From NCBI GenBank assembly GCA_026709325.1, contig JAPOTF010000130.1:1-49790 (forward strand): a stretch of 49,790 nucleotides of DNA, given 5' to 3'. Position 1 is the first letter of the stretch; each line of letters opens with the position of its first letter. Positions 21,470 through 31,275 of this stretch are shown piece after piece. The notes beneath the pieces are model-generated. The model did no database searches. It was not told the DNA's origin and worked only from the letters and a program-made list of their open reading frames with translations. Source of the stretch: Roseovarius sp. (GTDB lineage Bacteria; Pseudomonadota; Alphaproteobacteria; Rhodobacterales; Rhodobacteraceae). The translations under genes and the position numbers were made by a program.

Positions 21470-21942
21470 TGCCCATGTTCCGATTAAAGACCGCCTGCAT
21501 TGTTATGGGATGTCTAAGCCTTACCGCGTCATGCGAAACGTGGCGCAACGCAAAACTGGATCCGGACGCCTACACGCCAAACCCCGGTCGCGGTGCCACC
21601 GGTGATGGCAGCAGCATTTTCGATCCCTTCAGAAGCGGTGCCGCCAATGTAAAAGTCAACAGGCATCTATGGACCGCATCGCTGGAGGTTCTGGATTTTC
21701 TTCCCGTGCAGAGCGCCGATCCCTTTACCGGTGTGATTGTTACCGGTTATGGACGTCCGCCCGGTGGCGGCTCGTCTTATCGCGCGACTATTCTCATTAG
21801 CGACCCTGCGCTGGATGCGCGCTCGCTTAACGTGGCATTGCAAACCAAAAACGGTCCCGTAAGCGTTGCAACGCAAACCGCGGTTGAGGATGCCATATTG
21901 GCTCGAGCGCGCCAGCTTAGGGTAAATTCGAAAAACTTCTGA
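21469..21942 (+). CDS. DUF3576 domain lipoprotein
   Basis: A 157-residue protein with an N-terminal signal sequence (MPMFRLKTACIVMGCLSLTASC) and a probable lipidated Cys22, though the lipobox is weak. The mature part contains LWTASLEVLDFLPVQSADPFTGVIVTGYGRP and ends in an Arg-rich helix ILARARQLRVNSKNF, matching DUF3576 proteins found in Alphaproteobacteria. It lies upstream of leuS, lptE and holA, as is usual, and is probably an outer-membrane or periplasmic factor. Its molecular function is unknown. ATG 21469 is chosen over 21475 and 21460 because it gives the best signal peptide and couples to the upstream ORF. Confidence 0.8.
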   Translation: MPMFRLKTACIVMGCLSLTASCETWRNAKLDPDAYTPNPGRGATGDGSSIFDPFRSGAANVKVNRHLWTASLEVLDFLPVQSADPFTGVIVTGYGRPPGGGSSYRATILISDPALDARSLNVALQTKNGPVSVATQTAVEDAILARARQLRVNSKNF

Positions 21943-22219
21943 CCGCGGCTTTTAGGACGCAACCGAAATTGCCGGTTCGCGCGATGTGGACGGGGCCTTT
22001 CTGCCGGTGCGGGCAAACACGGAGCGCAATGGCCGATGATTTGATGCGTGCTGATTTGACGGAGAAATGCGCATTGCCGAATCCCGAACCGCAAATGTCG
22101 GTGCGAGAGGGACTATCGGCCGCATGGACGGTCTCGGAGATGGCGTTTGCCAATCCCGAATATATGAAGCATATGTACCTTATGGTCCGGAATTGAAATC
22201 AGGAGAGGGCAGGCGAAAG

Positions 22220-24778
22220 ATGATGCGCTACAATGCCGCGGAAATCGAGCGAAAATGGCAGGGCAAATGGCAAAAGGCCGGGATTTTTCAAGCTGTCAGA
22301 TCCAAGGATCGACCCAAGTATTACGTGCTGGAAATGTTTCCCTATCCCTCCGGTCGAATACACATGGGTCATGTCCGCAACTATACGATGGGCGATGTGA
22401 TCGCCCGGTTTAAAATGTCAAACGGATATAATGTTCTGCATCCATTTGGCTGGGACGCCTTTGGGCTGGCGGCGGAAAACGCCGCCATGGAAAAGCGCAT
22501 ACATCCCGCGGAGTGGACGTATCGGAACATTGAGGACATGAAGTCCCAGATGAAACCGCTTGGACTGTCTCATGACTGGTCGCGTGAAATCGCCACATGC
22601 CATCCGGAATACTATCGGCACCAGCAGACGATGTTTCTCGATTTCCTCGAAAGGGATATTGTCTACCGAAAGAGCGCGGTTGTCAACTGGGATCCCGTGG
22701 ACATGACGGTGCTTGCAAACGAGCAGGTGGAAAACGGCCGGGGCTGGCGTTCCGGAGCGGAAGTCGAGCGCCGGGAGTTGACGCAGTGGTTTTTTCGGAT
22801 TTCGGAATATTCGGAGGATCTCCTGAATTCACTGGAAAAGCTGGACAACTGGCCGGCAAAAGTGCGCCTCATGCAGGAGAACTGGATAGGAAAATCCCGG
22901 GGGCTGGAAATACCGTTTCACAGAATTGACGGCGAGGATCCGATCGTCTGCTACTCGACCCGACCCGATACAATGCGGGGAGCGACGTTTGTCGCAATTT
23001 CCCCGGAACACCCGGTGTCCCGCGCTTTGGCGGAAAATGACACGGTTCTGGCGGAGTTCATTTCCGAGACTCGCAAGATGGACACAACCGAAGCGGCAAT
23101 GGAAAAGGCGGAAAAGAGGGGGGTTGATACAGGCATAAGGGTTCGACATCCAATTGATGGCGACATTGAGCTTCCTGTTTGGGTGGGCAATTTTGTCATG
23201 ATGGATTATGGAACCGGCGCGGTGTTTGGTTGCCCCGCCCATGATCAGCGAGATTTGGATTTTGCGCGCAACTACGGCATCGACGTGCGCAACGCATTCC
23301 ATATGCCGGGTGATTTCAGCGAGGTTCAAAACGAGGCTCTCGTTCCACCCAAGGAGCGGAAGGTCGTTTATGTAGATCACTTTGCCGGGATTTCCGATGC
23401 GACCGGCCAGCAGGGAATTGATGCCTCGATCAACTGGTTTGAAGCCAGCGGACTGGGTGATGAAAAGGTAAAATACCGACTCAGGGACTGGGGTCTTTCG
23501 CGTCAGCGATATTGGGGGTGTCCAATTCCCGTGGTGCATTGTCCAGATTGCGGGGTGGTTCCGGAAAAAAGGGAAAATCTGCCTGTCAGACTGCCGGATG
23601 ACGTGAGTTTCGACAATCCGGGAAATCCGCTTGACCGGCATGCGACCTGGTTGAACTGTGTCTGTCCAGATTGCGGAGGTGCGGCAAAACGCGAAACCGA
23701 CACCATGGATACATTTGTGGACAGTGCATGGTACTATGCCCGCTTTACCGCTCCGAGGTCAAACTCGCCCACTGAATTGGAAGAAGCCGGGTATTGGATG
23801 AATGTGGACCAGTATATTGGCGGAATAGAGCATGCGATTCTGCACCTTCTCTATTCGCGCTTCTTTGCAAGGGCGATGCGCGTTTGCGGACGTCTGCCCG
23901 CCAAGGCCGTTGAGCCTTTTGATGCGCTTTTCACTCAGGGGATGGTCACGCATGAGATTTACCGGACAAGGGACGGGAATGGACGGCCTGTTTACCATTT
24001 TCCGGATGAGGTGGAGATTGCCGAAGGCGAAAAAAGGATTGCGGTAGTAAGATCCACCGGGGAGAAAGCCGAGATTGTTCCATCTGCGAAGATGTCCAAA
24101 TCCAAGAAGAATGTTGTCGACCCGATCGACATAATCAATAAATACGGCGCGGACACCGCGCGCTGGTTCATCCTTTCCGACAGCCCTCCGGCGCGGGATG
24201 TGGAATGGACATCTTCGGGGGCGGAGGCCGCGCACAGGCATCTGGCGAGAGTGTACCGGCTCTGCATGGACATCGTTGACGAAGACGCGCCCCCTGCAGC
24301 CGATGACGAGAGACTTTGTCGCGAAATTCACAGAACAATCAGAGATGTAACCCTGGGAATCGAATCGTTTGGATTTAATGCCGCAATAGCGCGATTGTAC
24401 GCATTCGCCAATACGCTGTCGAAATCCGAAGCCGGTGCCGAAGCAAAGCGCGAGGCCGTTAAGGTCATGGCTCAACTGATGTCGCCGATGACTCCGCATC
24501 TGTCCGAGGAGATATGGTCGTCGCTAGGCTGCGAGGGACTCGTTTCGGTTGCGCCCTGGCCAGAGGCGGATGAGACGCTGCTGATTGATGAGAATGTAAA
24601 AATGCCCATTCAGATCAATGGAAAGCGGAGGGCGGAGATTGAAGTTCCAAGAGAGATGTGCAAGGAGGAACTGGAGAGGGCCGTTATTTCCCATTCGGCG
24701 GTTCAAAAGGCGCTCGAAGGTATGAGACCAAGAAAAATCATCATTGTTCCAGGGCGGATTGCAAATGTCGTTATCTAG
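22220..24778 (+). CDS. leuS: Leucine–tRNA ligase
   Basis: An 852-residue class I synthetase. The HIGH signature is HMGH at residues 48–51 ([20 protein letters not shown]) and the KMSKS loop is at 624–628. A CP1 editing domain lies between, with [11 protein letters not shown] and [17 protein letters not shown], the threonine-rich and acidic motifs that hydrolyse mischarged tRNA. CPDCGG-type cysteine pairs in the zinc-like insertion are present. The frame is open to 22067, but [14 protein letters not shown] is the family start, with AGGCGAAAG immediately ahead. lptE overlaps its end by 14 bases. It charges tRNA-Leu. Confidence 0.97.
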   Translation: MMRYNAAEIERKWQGKWQKAGIFQAVRSKDRPKYYVLEMFPYPSGRIHMGHVRNYTMGDVIARFKMSNGYNVLHPFGWDAFGLAAENAAMEKRIHPAEWTYRNIEDMKSQMKPLGLSHDWSREIATCHPEYYRHQQTMFLDFLERDIVYRKSAVVNWDPVDMTVLANEQVENGRGWRSGAEVERRELTQWFFRISEYSEDLLNSLEKLDNWPAKVRLMQENWIGKSRGLEIPFHRIDGEDPIVCYSTRPDTMRGATFVAISPEHPVSRALAENDTVLAEFISETRKMDTTEAAMEKAEKRGVDTGIRVRHPIDGDIELPVWVGNFVMMDYGTGAVFGCPAHDQRDLDFARNYGIDVRNAFHMPGDFSEVQNEALVPPKERKVVYVDHFAGISDATGQQGIDASINWFEASGLGDEKVKYRLRDWGLSRQRYWGCPIPVVHCPDCGVVPEKRENLPVRLPDDVSFDNPGNPLDRHATWLNCVCPDCGGAAKRETDTMDTFVDSAWYYARFTAPRSNSPTELEEAGYWMNVDQYIGGIEHAILHLLYSRFFARAMRVCGRLPAKAVEPFDALFTQGMVTHEIYRTRDGNGRPVYHFPDEVEIAEGEKRIAVVRSTGEKAEIVPSAKMSKSKKNVVDPIDIINKYGADTARWFILSDSPPARDVEWTSSGAEAAHRHLARVYRLCMDIVDEDAPPAADDERLCREIHRTIRDVTLGIESFGFNAAIARLYAFANTLSKSEAGAEAKREAVKVMAQLMSPMTPHLSEEIWSSLGCEGLVSVAPWPEADETLLIDENVKMPIQINGKRRAEIEVPREMCKEELERAVISHSAVQKALEGMRPRKIIIVPGRIANVVI

Positions 24779-25259
24779 CCGAACCGGCATTCTCGCCTGC
24801 TGCATGGCCATCATGCTTGCAGGTTGCGGGTTTGCTCCGGCCTATGGCCCATCCGGATCGGGAAGCCTGTTGCAGAACTCAATTGCAATAGATGAACCAT
24901 CCACAAATACCGAATACCTGCTTGTCCGTTATCTTGAAGAGCGGCTCGGGCGCGCCGCGTCGGCAAAATACGGATTGAGCTACTCAATCGGGGTGGTGGA
25001 GGACGCCATTGCGGTTACGACGGACAATGTCAATGTGCGTGTCAATTTAGTGGGTAGTGTGGACTGGGAACTAAATGACATCGAAGAAGGCGAATTGCTG
25101 GCCAGCGGCAGCGAAAGCGGTTTTACCAGTTACAGGGCAATAGGTTCCACTGTGGCCATAAGCGCCGCCAAACGTGACGCCACGGAAAGACTTGTGAATA
25201 TTTTGGGCGATCAGACTGTGGCCAAGCTGCTTGTAGAGGTTGGCCGATTGCGTCAATGA
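24765..25259 (+). CDS. lptE: LPS-assembly lipoprotein LptE
   Basis: A 164-residue lipoprotein. The signal ends in IMLAGC with lipidated Cys21, followed by [10 protein letters not shown], a common LptE start in Alphaproteobacteria. The rest is the small alpha/beta LptE fold, ending [22 protein letters not shown]. LptE plugs the LptD barrel and helps insert lipopolysaccharide in the outer membrane. The ATG at 24765 lies inside the end of leuS (14-base overlap), and its stop overlaps the holA start, so leuS–lptE–holA is one translationally linked unit. The gene order is common in Proteobacteria. Confidence 0.92.
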   Translation: MSLSSRTGILACCMAIMLAGCGFAPAYGPSGSGSLLQNSIAIDEPSTNTEYLLVRYLEERLGRAASAKYGLSYSIGVVEDAIAVTTDNVNVRVNLVGSVDWELNDIEEGELLASGSESGFTSYRAIGSTVAISAAKRDATERLVNILGDQTVAKLLVEVGRLRQ

Positions 25260-26281
25260 AACTTGCCGCGAATAAAATTGACGAATATTTCGAAAAACCG
25301 GAAAGCAACAGAGCCGGCATATTGATATATGGAGCCAACCCCATGCGGGTGGCCATGCGGCGACAGCAGATAATCGCCAATCTCATTGGTCCCGACGGTC
25401 GGGATGAAATGCGGCTGGATCGCATGTCGGCGGGCGAGTTGAGCAAGCAGCCGGCCAAATTGCATGATGCAATCAAGGCGCACGGATTTTTTCCCGGACA
25501 GCGGGTTGTATATGTTGAAGAAGCCAATGATCTGGCCGCAGGCGCCGTGTCCGCGGCACTGTCGGACTGGAGCAGCGGCGATGCGCATCTTGTGGTTACG
25601 GCCGGGACACTGAGGGTCAAGTCAAAGCTCAGGAAGTGCTTTGAGGAACATCGCAACGCATATGCGGCGGCGATTTACGACAATCCGCCGTCGCCTTCGG
25701 AAATCGGGAAAATCGTGAAGGAAGCGGGTCTTTCGACTCCGGAAAGCGATGCGATGCGTGATATACATGCATTGGCAAAAGAATTGGACCCCGGAGATTT
25801 GCGGCAGACCATCGAAAAAATTGCAATCTATAAGCTTGGAGACAAGTCGCCCTTGACTTCAGGGGATGTTGCGGCCTGCGCCCCGGCCTCAACGGAAGCG
25901 GACATGGAGGACATGATACACATGGTTGCCGAATCCCATTCCGACAAAATAGGCCCATTAATGAAGCGTTTGCGCGCGCAGGGCATGCAACCCGTGGGGC
26001 TTTGCCTCGCAACTTCAAGGCATTTCAAAATTCTCTACACTGCGGCAACTGATCCGAAGGGGGCGGTTAGCGGAATGGACGCCGTCCGTCCGCCGGTATT
26101 TGGTCCGAGACGCAATCGGATGATCAAGCAGGTGCAAAACTGGGGGGCTCCGAAGCTAGAGCAGGCATTGGTTCTGCTCACTCAAACCGATATGAAACTG
26201 CGCTCGGCGGGACAAACGGCCCCGCAGATGGCTGCAATCGAACGAACGCTTATACGCCTTGCAATGATGGTTCGTCGATAG
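25256..26281 (+). CDS. holA: DNA polymerase III subunit delta
   Basis: A 341-residue delta subunit. N-terminal region [26 protein letters not shown] resembles the AAA-like start of HolA, and the C-terminal collar domain ends MAAIERTLIRLAMMVRR. A middle stretch DMEDMIHMVAESHSDKIGPLMKRLRAQGMQPVGL is typical. Delta opens the beta clamp in the clamp loader. The start overlaps the lptE stop as ATGA. It is the last gene of the unit and converges on the SDR gene with about 170 bases between. Confidence 0.93.
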   Translation: MKLAANKIDEYFEKPESNRAGILIYGANPMRVAMRRQQIIANLIGPDGRDEMRLDRMSAGELSKQPAKLHDAIKAHGFFPGQRVVYVEEANDLAAGAVSAALSDWSSGDAHLVVTAGTLRVKSKLRKCFEEHRNAYAAAIYDNPPSPSEIGKIVKEAGLSTPESDAMRDIHALAKELDPGDLRQTIEKIAIYKLGDKSPLTSGDVAACAPASTEADMEDMIHMVAESHSDKIGPLMKRLRAQGMQPVGLCLATSRHFKILYTAATDPKGAVSGMDAVRPPVFGPRRNRMIKQVQNWGAPKLEQALVLLTQTDMKLRSAGQTAPQMAAIERTLIRLAMMVRR

Positions 26282-26453
26282 ATATTTCGGGAATCATGCT
26301 CTTCACTCACTGCAGGCCCAATGGTCTGTTTTCGTTTGGCGTCATCCCGAAAATTTGCGCAAATCAACGGTATGATTGCGGCAGGCCACCACAAATACGC
26401 CTGAAGTGCCGTTTGGACCGCAACAACGATTGGCCTGTTTCTCCCTCGGCAAG

Positions 26454-27203
26454 TCATATCAGTCCCACCCTTCGCCGTATCTCGGAATCGCGCAATTGTA
26501 TTTCCCGTCCAACAAATTCGTCCGCGTCTTCCGTGCACATCCAGACCAGAGTTTTCGCGGGCCACTCGGGAGGTATGTGCTCCGACCAGTCCAACTGACT
26601 GACCGGATTGATTCCAGAGGCCTTGATCTTCCTTTGCATCTGCGTTGCGACGGTGCCTGGCGAAAGACTCACCGCGCGAATTCCCGCATCTCGCCCCTCT
26701 TTGTTCGCGCAAAGCATCAGCATGGCCACGGCCGCTTTTGAGGCGCAGTAGCTGCTCCAGCCTTCAAGAGCGTGACTGGCCGCTCCCGAACCAATGGTGA
26801 TGATCGTCCCGCCGCCCGAAGCCCTCATGATGGGCATGGCGGCGCGGATCCCGTAGAAAACGCCTTTGACATTGATGTCCAGAGATTGGCTCCAGGCATT
26901 GTGATCGGCTTTTTCCAGATGCGAGATTGGTTCAATTGCGGCGGCGTTTCCCACAAGCACATCCAGACTCCCAAATCTGTCGATGCACACGTTAACGGCC
27001 GTGGCAATGTCTTGAAAGCGACTGACATCGCAGGGTACCGCATGCGCACTTCCCCCGATGCTCTCGGCAAGTGAACTTATGGCGTCGCGGCTGCGGGCCG
27101 ATAGTACAACATTCGCCCCGGCCTCCGCGAAGGCTCTCGCGGCTGCGGCACCTATCCCCCGGCTTGCACCGGTAATTAAAATTGTCTTGCCATTCACTGA
27201 CAT
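26454..27203 (-). CDS. SDR family NAD(P)-dependent oxidoreductase
   Basis: A 249-residue classical short-chain dehydrogenase. Cofactor motif TGASRGIG is at residues 11–18, the NAxA stretch at 86–89, catalytic Ser139 in IGSGAASH, Tyr152 and Lys156 in YCASK, and SPGTV at 181–185. The start at 27203 is preceded on the minus strand by AAGGGGAG, and the frame upstream to 27302 is not family-like. The C-terminus TEDADEFVGREIQLRD is close to 3-oxoacyl-ACP reductase-like or general SDR enzymes. The substrate is unknown. It is a single gene transcribed against its neighbours, possibly controlled through the palindrome just upstream. Confidence 0.94.
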   Translation of the reverse strand: MSVNGKTILITGASRGIGAAAARAFAEAGANVVLSARSRDAISSLAESIGGSAHAVPCDVSRFQDIATAVNVCIDRFGSLDVLVGNAAAIEPISHLEKADHNAWSQSLDINVKGVFYGIRAAMPIMRASGGGTIITIGSGAASHALEGWSSYCASKAAVAMLMLCANKEGRDAGIRAVSLSPGTVATQMQRKIKASGINPVSQLDWSEHIPPEWPAKTLVWMCTEDADEFVGREIQLRDSEIRRRVGLI

Positions 27204-27224
27204 TATATCTCCCCTTGCAATCTG

Positions 27225-27236
27225 CGGGAATTCCCG
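27225..27236. promoter_or_regulatory. Palindrome CGGGAATTCCCG, candidate operator
   Basis: A perfect 12-base palindrome, CGGGAATTCCCG, lies in the divergent region between the SDR gene (start 27203) and the DUF2125-like gene (start 27339). Its place suits a regulator-binding site controlling one or both genes. No other copy was noticed in the window. Confidence 0.35.
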
Positions 27237-27338
27237 TAATGCCAATTGGTAGTGTCGGTCCGGACAATCGTCCAGTGCAAACGACTTGACCGGATTTTGC
27301 ACCGATTATTCTCCGCCGCCGAGTCTTTGGTTGGGACC

Positions 27339-28079
27339 ATGCCAATGATAAGAAAGTTTTTTGCCGGTTGCGCGCTTGCAATCGGAATTCAATCATCCTG
27401 TCCGGCCTGTGCTGCCGGCATGGCCGCGCAGGACATGTGGGAAATCTGGAAGTCCGGTATGGAAGACTGGGGTTTTCCGGTGCTCGCAACTGAAGAACGT
27501 TCCGATGGCGCGCTTAAAGTGTCGGACATGATCGCCAGCATGTCGGCTTTCAGGGGATCGATGCCGCTGACAATCGACGTGCCGGAAACGACTTTCCTTG
27601 AAAGCGGCAATGACACGGTGTCCCTCGGGATATCCAATTCAGTCAGAGTTGCGATGGGGTTTGGAGATGGCCGTAATGAAGATGTCCGGGCCATATGGAA
27701 AATTGGCTTTTCAGACATGGACCTGACCCTGTCAGGCGCCAGCGGAAGCATTTCGACCGAATATTTTGGGGATGAATTTTCCATGGAGCTGACGGAATTC
27801 GCGATTGGGGACGAGCATGTCCTTCCAGCGTTTCTGGAGCTGAAAGCATCTGACCTGGTCGGCATGCCAAATTTAAATTCGGAAACGGATATTGCGATCG
27901 AGAGCAGAGTCGATATCGGAAAGTTAAGCTATTCGTTTAGTGTCGCGGATGGGGAATATCGAAATCTGATGTCATCGCGGGGCGCGGCGGACGGCGCGGA
28001 GACGCAAACGTTCATATGTAGAACTCTCCAGAAAATGGAGAGTACGGAGGCAGATTGCTCGGAATACTTGAATCGGTAA
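27339..28079 (+). CDS. DUF2125-like secreted protein, probably frameshifted near its end
   Basis: A 246-residue ORF with a signal peptide (MPMIRKFFAGCALAIGIQSSC, cleavage likely after CAA about residue 27). The mature start, AAQDMWEIWKSGMEDWGFPV, resembles DUF2125 proteins of Rhodobacterales, which begin with a DVWANW-like motif. The remainder is beta-rich, as in that family. The frame stops at 28079, but a different frame stays open from 28022 to 28204 and ends GEMRINGTTVN, a typical tail. One missing base in the AAAA run near 28034 would join them into about 288 residues. DUF2125 proteins are usually longer still. The function is unknown; the location is probably periplasmic. The start was chosen for its signal peptide. 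Confidence 0.65.
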   Translation: MPMIRKFFAGCALAIGIQSSCPACAAGMAAQDMWEIWKSGMEDWGFPVLATEERSDGALKVSDMIASMSAFRGSMPLTIDVPETTFLESGNDTVSLGISNSVRVAMGFGDGRNEDVRAIWKIGFSDMDLTLSGASGSISTEYFGDEFSMELTEFAIGDEHVLPAFLELKASDLVGMPNLNSETDIAIESRVDIGKLSYSFSVADGEYRNLMSSRGAADGAETQTFICRTLQKMESTEADCSEYLNR

Positions 28080-28204
28080 ATACCAGTGTCCTCTACGAGA
28101 ATTACTTCAGCGTCAGCGAATATCGGAAAAGTGGCTCAACCGTTAAATACAATGACGCCTTTTCACGTGGCGAAATGCGGATTAATGGAACAACTGTAAA
28201 TTGA
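28022..28204 (+). pseudogene. Out-of-frame C-terminal tail of the DUF2125-like gene
   Basis: Sixty codons open in the -1 frame relative to the preceding gene. They encode protein-like sequence containing LLGILESVNTSVLYENYFSV and ending RGEMRINGTTVN before TGA. It has no start codon or ribosome-binding site of its own and overlaps the end of the upstream ORF. The simplest reading is the displaced end of that gene after a one-base deletion, either real or a sequencing error. Confidence 0.5.
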
Positions 28205-28275
28205 ATTGAAAGCCCCGGAAGTTTCCGGAAGGACGGCGCGCCGACTGCCGCGTGACGCTCAGGGAGGGATGCAAT

Positions 28276-29622
28276 ATGAATGTCGGATTGGATGTTCTTG
28301 CCGAAAAAATGCTTGCGGCCGCCCGCAGGGCCGGGGCGGAATCCGCCGACGCCATTGCCATGACGGGAAAATCCATCATGATTGACGTGCGTGGCGCGGA
28401 GTTGGAGCAGGCCGAAAGATCCGAAGGGGCCAATATCGGATTGAGGGTTTTTATCGGTCGCCGGCAGGCATGCGTCTCGGCAACGGATACGGGGGACACA
28501 ACCGTCGCGGAACTGGCCGAGCGAGCTGTCGAGATGGCAAGACATGCGCCGGAAGACATTTATGCCGGGCTGGCGGAGCCCGGACAAATAGCCGGCAAGG
28601 CGGATGCAAACGATCTCGAGCTTGCCGATCCGTCATCCGAGCCAATGCCCGAATGTCTAAAGGAGACGGCGCTTGAAGCCGAAGCGGCGTCTCTTGCCGT
28701 CAACGGTGTCTCTCAAGTCGAATCCGCCGCGGCCTTTTGGATGTCGAGATCAGTGCACTTGGCGGCAACGAACGGGTTTTCCGATGGATATTCCGTTACG
28801 GAAAGCGGAATTCACTGCCTCGCAATTGCGGGCGAGGGAACTTCCATGGAGAGTGACCACGATGGCGACAGAAGGATATTTGCATCAGACTTGAGAAATG
28901 CCGACGATATTGGCAGAACCGCTGGAGAGCGCGCGGTTGCAATGCTCGGCTCGCGCAAGCCGCCCACGGGCGCATATCCCGTATTGTTTGATGAACGCGT
29001 CTCCGGAAGTCTTGTGGGACATCTGCTCTCGGCCGCCAATGGCGATGCGGTGGCTCGCGGCTCGTCCTGGTTGCTGGACAAGATCGGCGAACGCGTGCTG
29101 CCCAATGGACTTTCAATTGTGGAGAACCCCCGCAGAACTCGCGTTGGAGGATCCAGGCTGTTTGATGCCGAAGGGCTTCCCACATGTCCACGTGAAATTG
29201 TGCGCAACGGAATTCTGGCAGGCTGGACTCTGGATCTTGCCACAGGCCGCAAACTTGGAATGGCTTCAACCGGAAACGCATATCGTGGCGTCTCGGCGCC
29301 ACCGCGTCCGGCGAACTGGAATGTTGAGCTTACACAGGGCGATGCCGGGCGAGACGAACTTGTTCGGAAAATGGGAACGGGCCTTCTTGTCACATCCATG
29401 ATCGGCGCCACAATCAACCCCAATACGGGAGACTATTCGCGGGGCGCTTCGGGATTTTGGGTTGAGAATGGCGAAATCGCTCATCCGATTAGCGAATGCA
29501 CCATTGCAGGCAATCTGGCGGATATGCTGCTTCGCATAATTCCCGCCAATGACGCGCGGCCGTGGCTTGCCGCCGTTGTGCCATCTCTTTTGGTGGAGGG
29601 GCTGACTCTTGCCGGCAACTGA
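28276..29622 (+). CDS. pmbA: TldD/PmbA family metallopeptidase subunit (PmbA/TldE type)
   Basis: A 448-residue protein of the PmbA/TldE family. Recognisable parts are the N-terminal ADAIAMTGKSIMIDVRGAEL, ANIGLRVFIGRRQACVSATD, the middle PVLFDERVSGSLVGHLLSA, and the C-terminal TNPNTGDYSRGASGFWVENG-like stretch INPNTGDYSRGASGFWVENG. In E. coli TldD–TldE is a heterodimeric protease acting on microcin precursors and CcdA; TldE (PmbA) is the partner without the metal site. No TldD gene lies nearby. ATG 28276 has a strong AGGGAGG ahead; an upstream GTG at 28252 is less likely. The CysQ-like gene overlaps its end. Confidence 0.9.
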   Translation: MNVGLDVLAEKMLAAARRAGAESADAIAMTGKSIMIDVRGAELEQAERSEGANIGLRVFIGRRQACVSATDTGDTTVAELAERAVEMARHAPEDIYAGLAEPGQIAGKADANDLELADPSSEPMPECLKETALEAEAASLAVNGVSQVESAAAFWMSRSVHLAATNGFSDGYSVTESGIHCLAIAGEGTSMESDHDGDRRIFASDLRNADDIGRTAGERAVAMLGSRKPPTGAYPVLFDERVSGSLVGHLLSAANGDAVARGSSWLLDKIGERVLPNGLSIVENPRRTRVGGSRLFDAEGLPTCPREIVRNGILAGWTLDLATGRKLGMASTGNAYRGVSAPPRPANWNVELTQGDAGRDELVRKMGTGLLVTSMIGATINPNTGDYSRGASGFWVENGEIAHPISECTIAGNLADMLLRIIPANDARPWLAAVVPSLLVEGLTLAGN

Positions 29623-30388
29623 CCTGCCTCTCCTTGTTGAAGTGGCATTGGATGCCGGAAAACTGGCAGTTGGGCTCGCGAATTCATCATTTGACGTCTG
29701 GAGCAAACCCGATGGCGAGGGGCCGGTAACCAGCGTCGACCTTGCGGTAAACGAATTGCTGAAAACGCGGCTTCTGAACGCGCGCCGAGATTATGGCTGG
29801 CTGTCGGAGGAGTCAAAAGATTGCCGGGGCCGCCGCAATGCCAAATGCGTGTTTGTAATCGATCCGATTGACGGAACCCGCAGTTTCATTGACGGATCCG
29901 GAACCTGGGCGCATTCCATCGCGGTTGCCGAGCAGGGTCTGATTACGGCGGCGGTTGTGTACCTTCCCATGCTGGACAAGCTTTATTCGGCTGCAAAGGG
30001 GCGGGGCGCAACGCTTAACGGCAAGCCTGTTCGAGTGGGGAAAAGAACCTCACTCGCCGGTGCAAATGTTCTTGCCGCGAAAAGCGGATTGGCGCCGGAG
30101 CGCTGGAAAGAGGGAGTTCCAGATGTTAATCGCGCATTTCGGCCTTCTCTGGCATATCGGCTTTGCCTTGTGGCCGAAGGGTGCTTTGACGCCACGTTTA
30201 CCCTCGGAAAAACATGGGAGTGGGATATCGCCGCCGGCGATTTGATTCTTCGGGAGGCGGGAGCCGCGACCTCCGACAGACACGGGAACCCGCTCGTGTT
30301 CAATACGTCCGCCAGGCGTCTTGAAGGAATGCTTGCGGCAAATCCCGCCCTGCACGAAGAGCTGCGCGGTGGCTTGAACTCAAGATGA
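29609..30388 (+). CDS. Inositol monophosphatase family protein, CysQ-like
   Basis: A 259-residue member of the lithium-sensitive phosphatase family. Metal ligands are visible: Glu67 in SEESKD, DPIDGTRSF with Asp85 and Asp88, and the C-terminal WEWDIAAGD with Asp206. It most resembles 3'(2'),5'-bisphosphate nucleotidases (CysQ), which recycle PAP from sulfate assimilation, but inositol or histidinol phosphatase activity cannot be excluded. The start is a TTG at 29609 overlapping pmbA by 14 bases, with GGAGG 9–10 bases ahead. Its TGA overlaps the ATG of the transporter gene, so three genes are translationally linked. Confidence 0.9.
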   Translation: MPATDLPLLVEVALDAGKLAVGLANSSFDVWSKPDGEGPVTSVDLAVNELLKTRLLNARRDYGWLSEESKDCRGRRNAKCVFVIDPIDGTRSFIDGSGTWAHSIAVAEQGLITAAVVYLPMLDKLYSAAKGRGATLNGKPVRVGKRTSLAGANVLAAKSGLAPERWKEGVPDVNRAFRPSLAYRLCLVAEGCFDATFTLGKTWEWDIAAGDLILREAGAATSDRHGNPLVFNTSARRLEGMLAANPALHEELRGGLNSR

Positions 30389-31275
30389 GACTTTCCGGCA
30401 ATGTGGCCGGCGCGCTGTTAATGATGGCGTCCATGGCTTCTTTTACAATTAACGACACCTTGATAAAGGCCATGGCTGGAGACGTGCCTTTAAATCAAAT
30501 ACTGTTTCTGCGAGGGGTTTTAACATCCGCAATGGTGGGAGCGGCCGCCTGGCGGATGGGGAATCTATATGCCCGGCTTTCGCGGCGCGACTGGATTCTC
30601 GTTGTCATCCGAACAATGGCGGAAACCGCCGCAGCCTATTTTTTTCTGACAGCTCTTTTTCACATGCCCATAGCCAATGTCACGGCAATTTTGCAGGCGC
30701 TTCCCCTGATCGTGACTTTGGCGGCGGTGTTTTTCTTCGGCGAGCACGTGGGGTGGAGGAGGATGATCGCAATATTGCTGGGACTTGCGGGAGTCATGTT
30801 GATCATTCGGCCCGCATCGGATGATTTCAACTTCCATTCCCTATACGCGCTTGTTGCGGTCTTTTGCGTCGCATTGCGCGATCTCTCCACCAGGAGACTC
30901 TCGCGAAGGGTTCCAACCATGTTTGTGACGCTTTTCACTTCGGTGTCGATGACGGCTTTTTTTGGCTTTGCGGGACTCGGCACGGATTGGGTGCCGATGG
31001 GAACAAGGGAAATCTCTCTGACATCGGCCGCGTCTATAATGATTATGTGCGCATATTTGTTCTCGATAATGGTGATGCGCGTTGGAGAGGTGAGTTTTGT
31101 GGCGCCTTTTCGCTATACCGGGTTGCTGTGGGCAATGCTGTTGGGCTGGCTGGTTTTTAATGAATGGCCGGATAACGTAACGCTGCTTGGCGCCGCTATA
31201 CTGGTTGGTTCGGGACTTTTCGCGTTTTATCGTGAAACGAGTTTGGGTTTGGCAAGGCGAAATCGGGCAAGGTGA
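30385..31275 (+). CDS. DMT superfamily transporter (EamA domains)
   Basis: A 296-residue membrane protein with about ten hydrophobic segments arranged as two EamA halves, e.g. VAGALLMMASMASFTINDTL at the start and LLGWLVFNEWPDNVTLLGAA near the end. The motif NVTAILQALPLIVTLAAVFFF with FFGEHVGWRRM closes the first half. Members export small metabolites or take up nucleosides and amino acids; the substrate is unknown. ATGA overlap with the CysQ-like gene. It ends the pmbA–cysQ–transporter unit, after which about 410 bases precede rpsL. Confidence 0.9.
   Translation: MRLSGNVAGALLMMASMASFTINDTLIKAMAGDVPLNQILFLRGVLTSAMVGAAAWRMGNLYARLSRRDWILVVIRTMAETAAAYFFLTALFHMPIANVTAILQALPLIVTLAAVFFFGEHVGWRRMIAILLGLAGVMLIIRPASDDFNFHSLYALVAVFCVALRDLSTRRLSRRVPTMFVTLFTSVSMTAFFGFAGLGTDWVPMGTREISLTSAASIMIMCAYLFSIMVMRVGEVSFVAPFRYTGLLWAMLLGWLVFNEWPDNVTLLGAAILVGSGLFAFYRETSLGLARRNRAR

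Noticed and set aside
28017..28079. Programmed -1 frameshift in the DUF2125-like gene
   Set aside because: No slippery heptamer of the A_AAA_AAG kind is present; a one-base deletion in AAAA is simpler.
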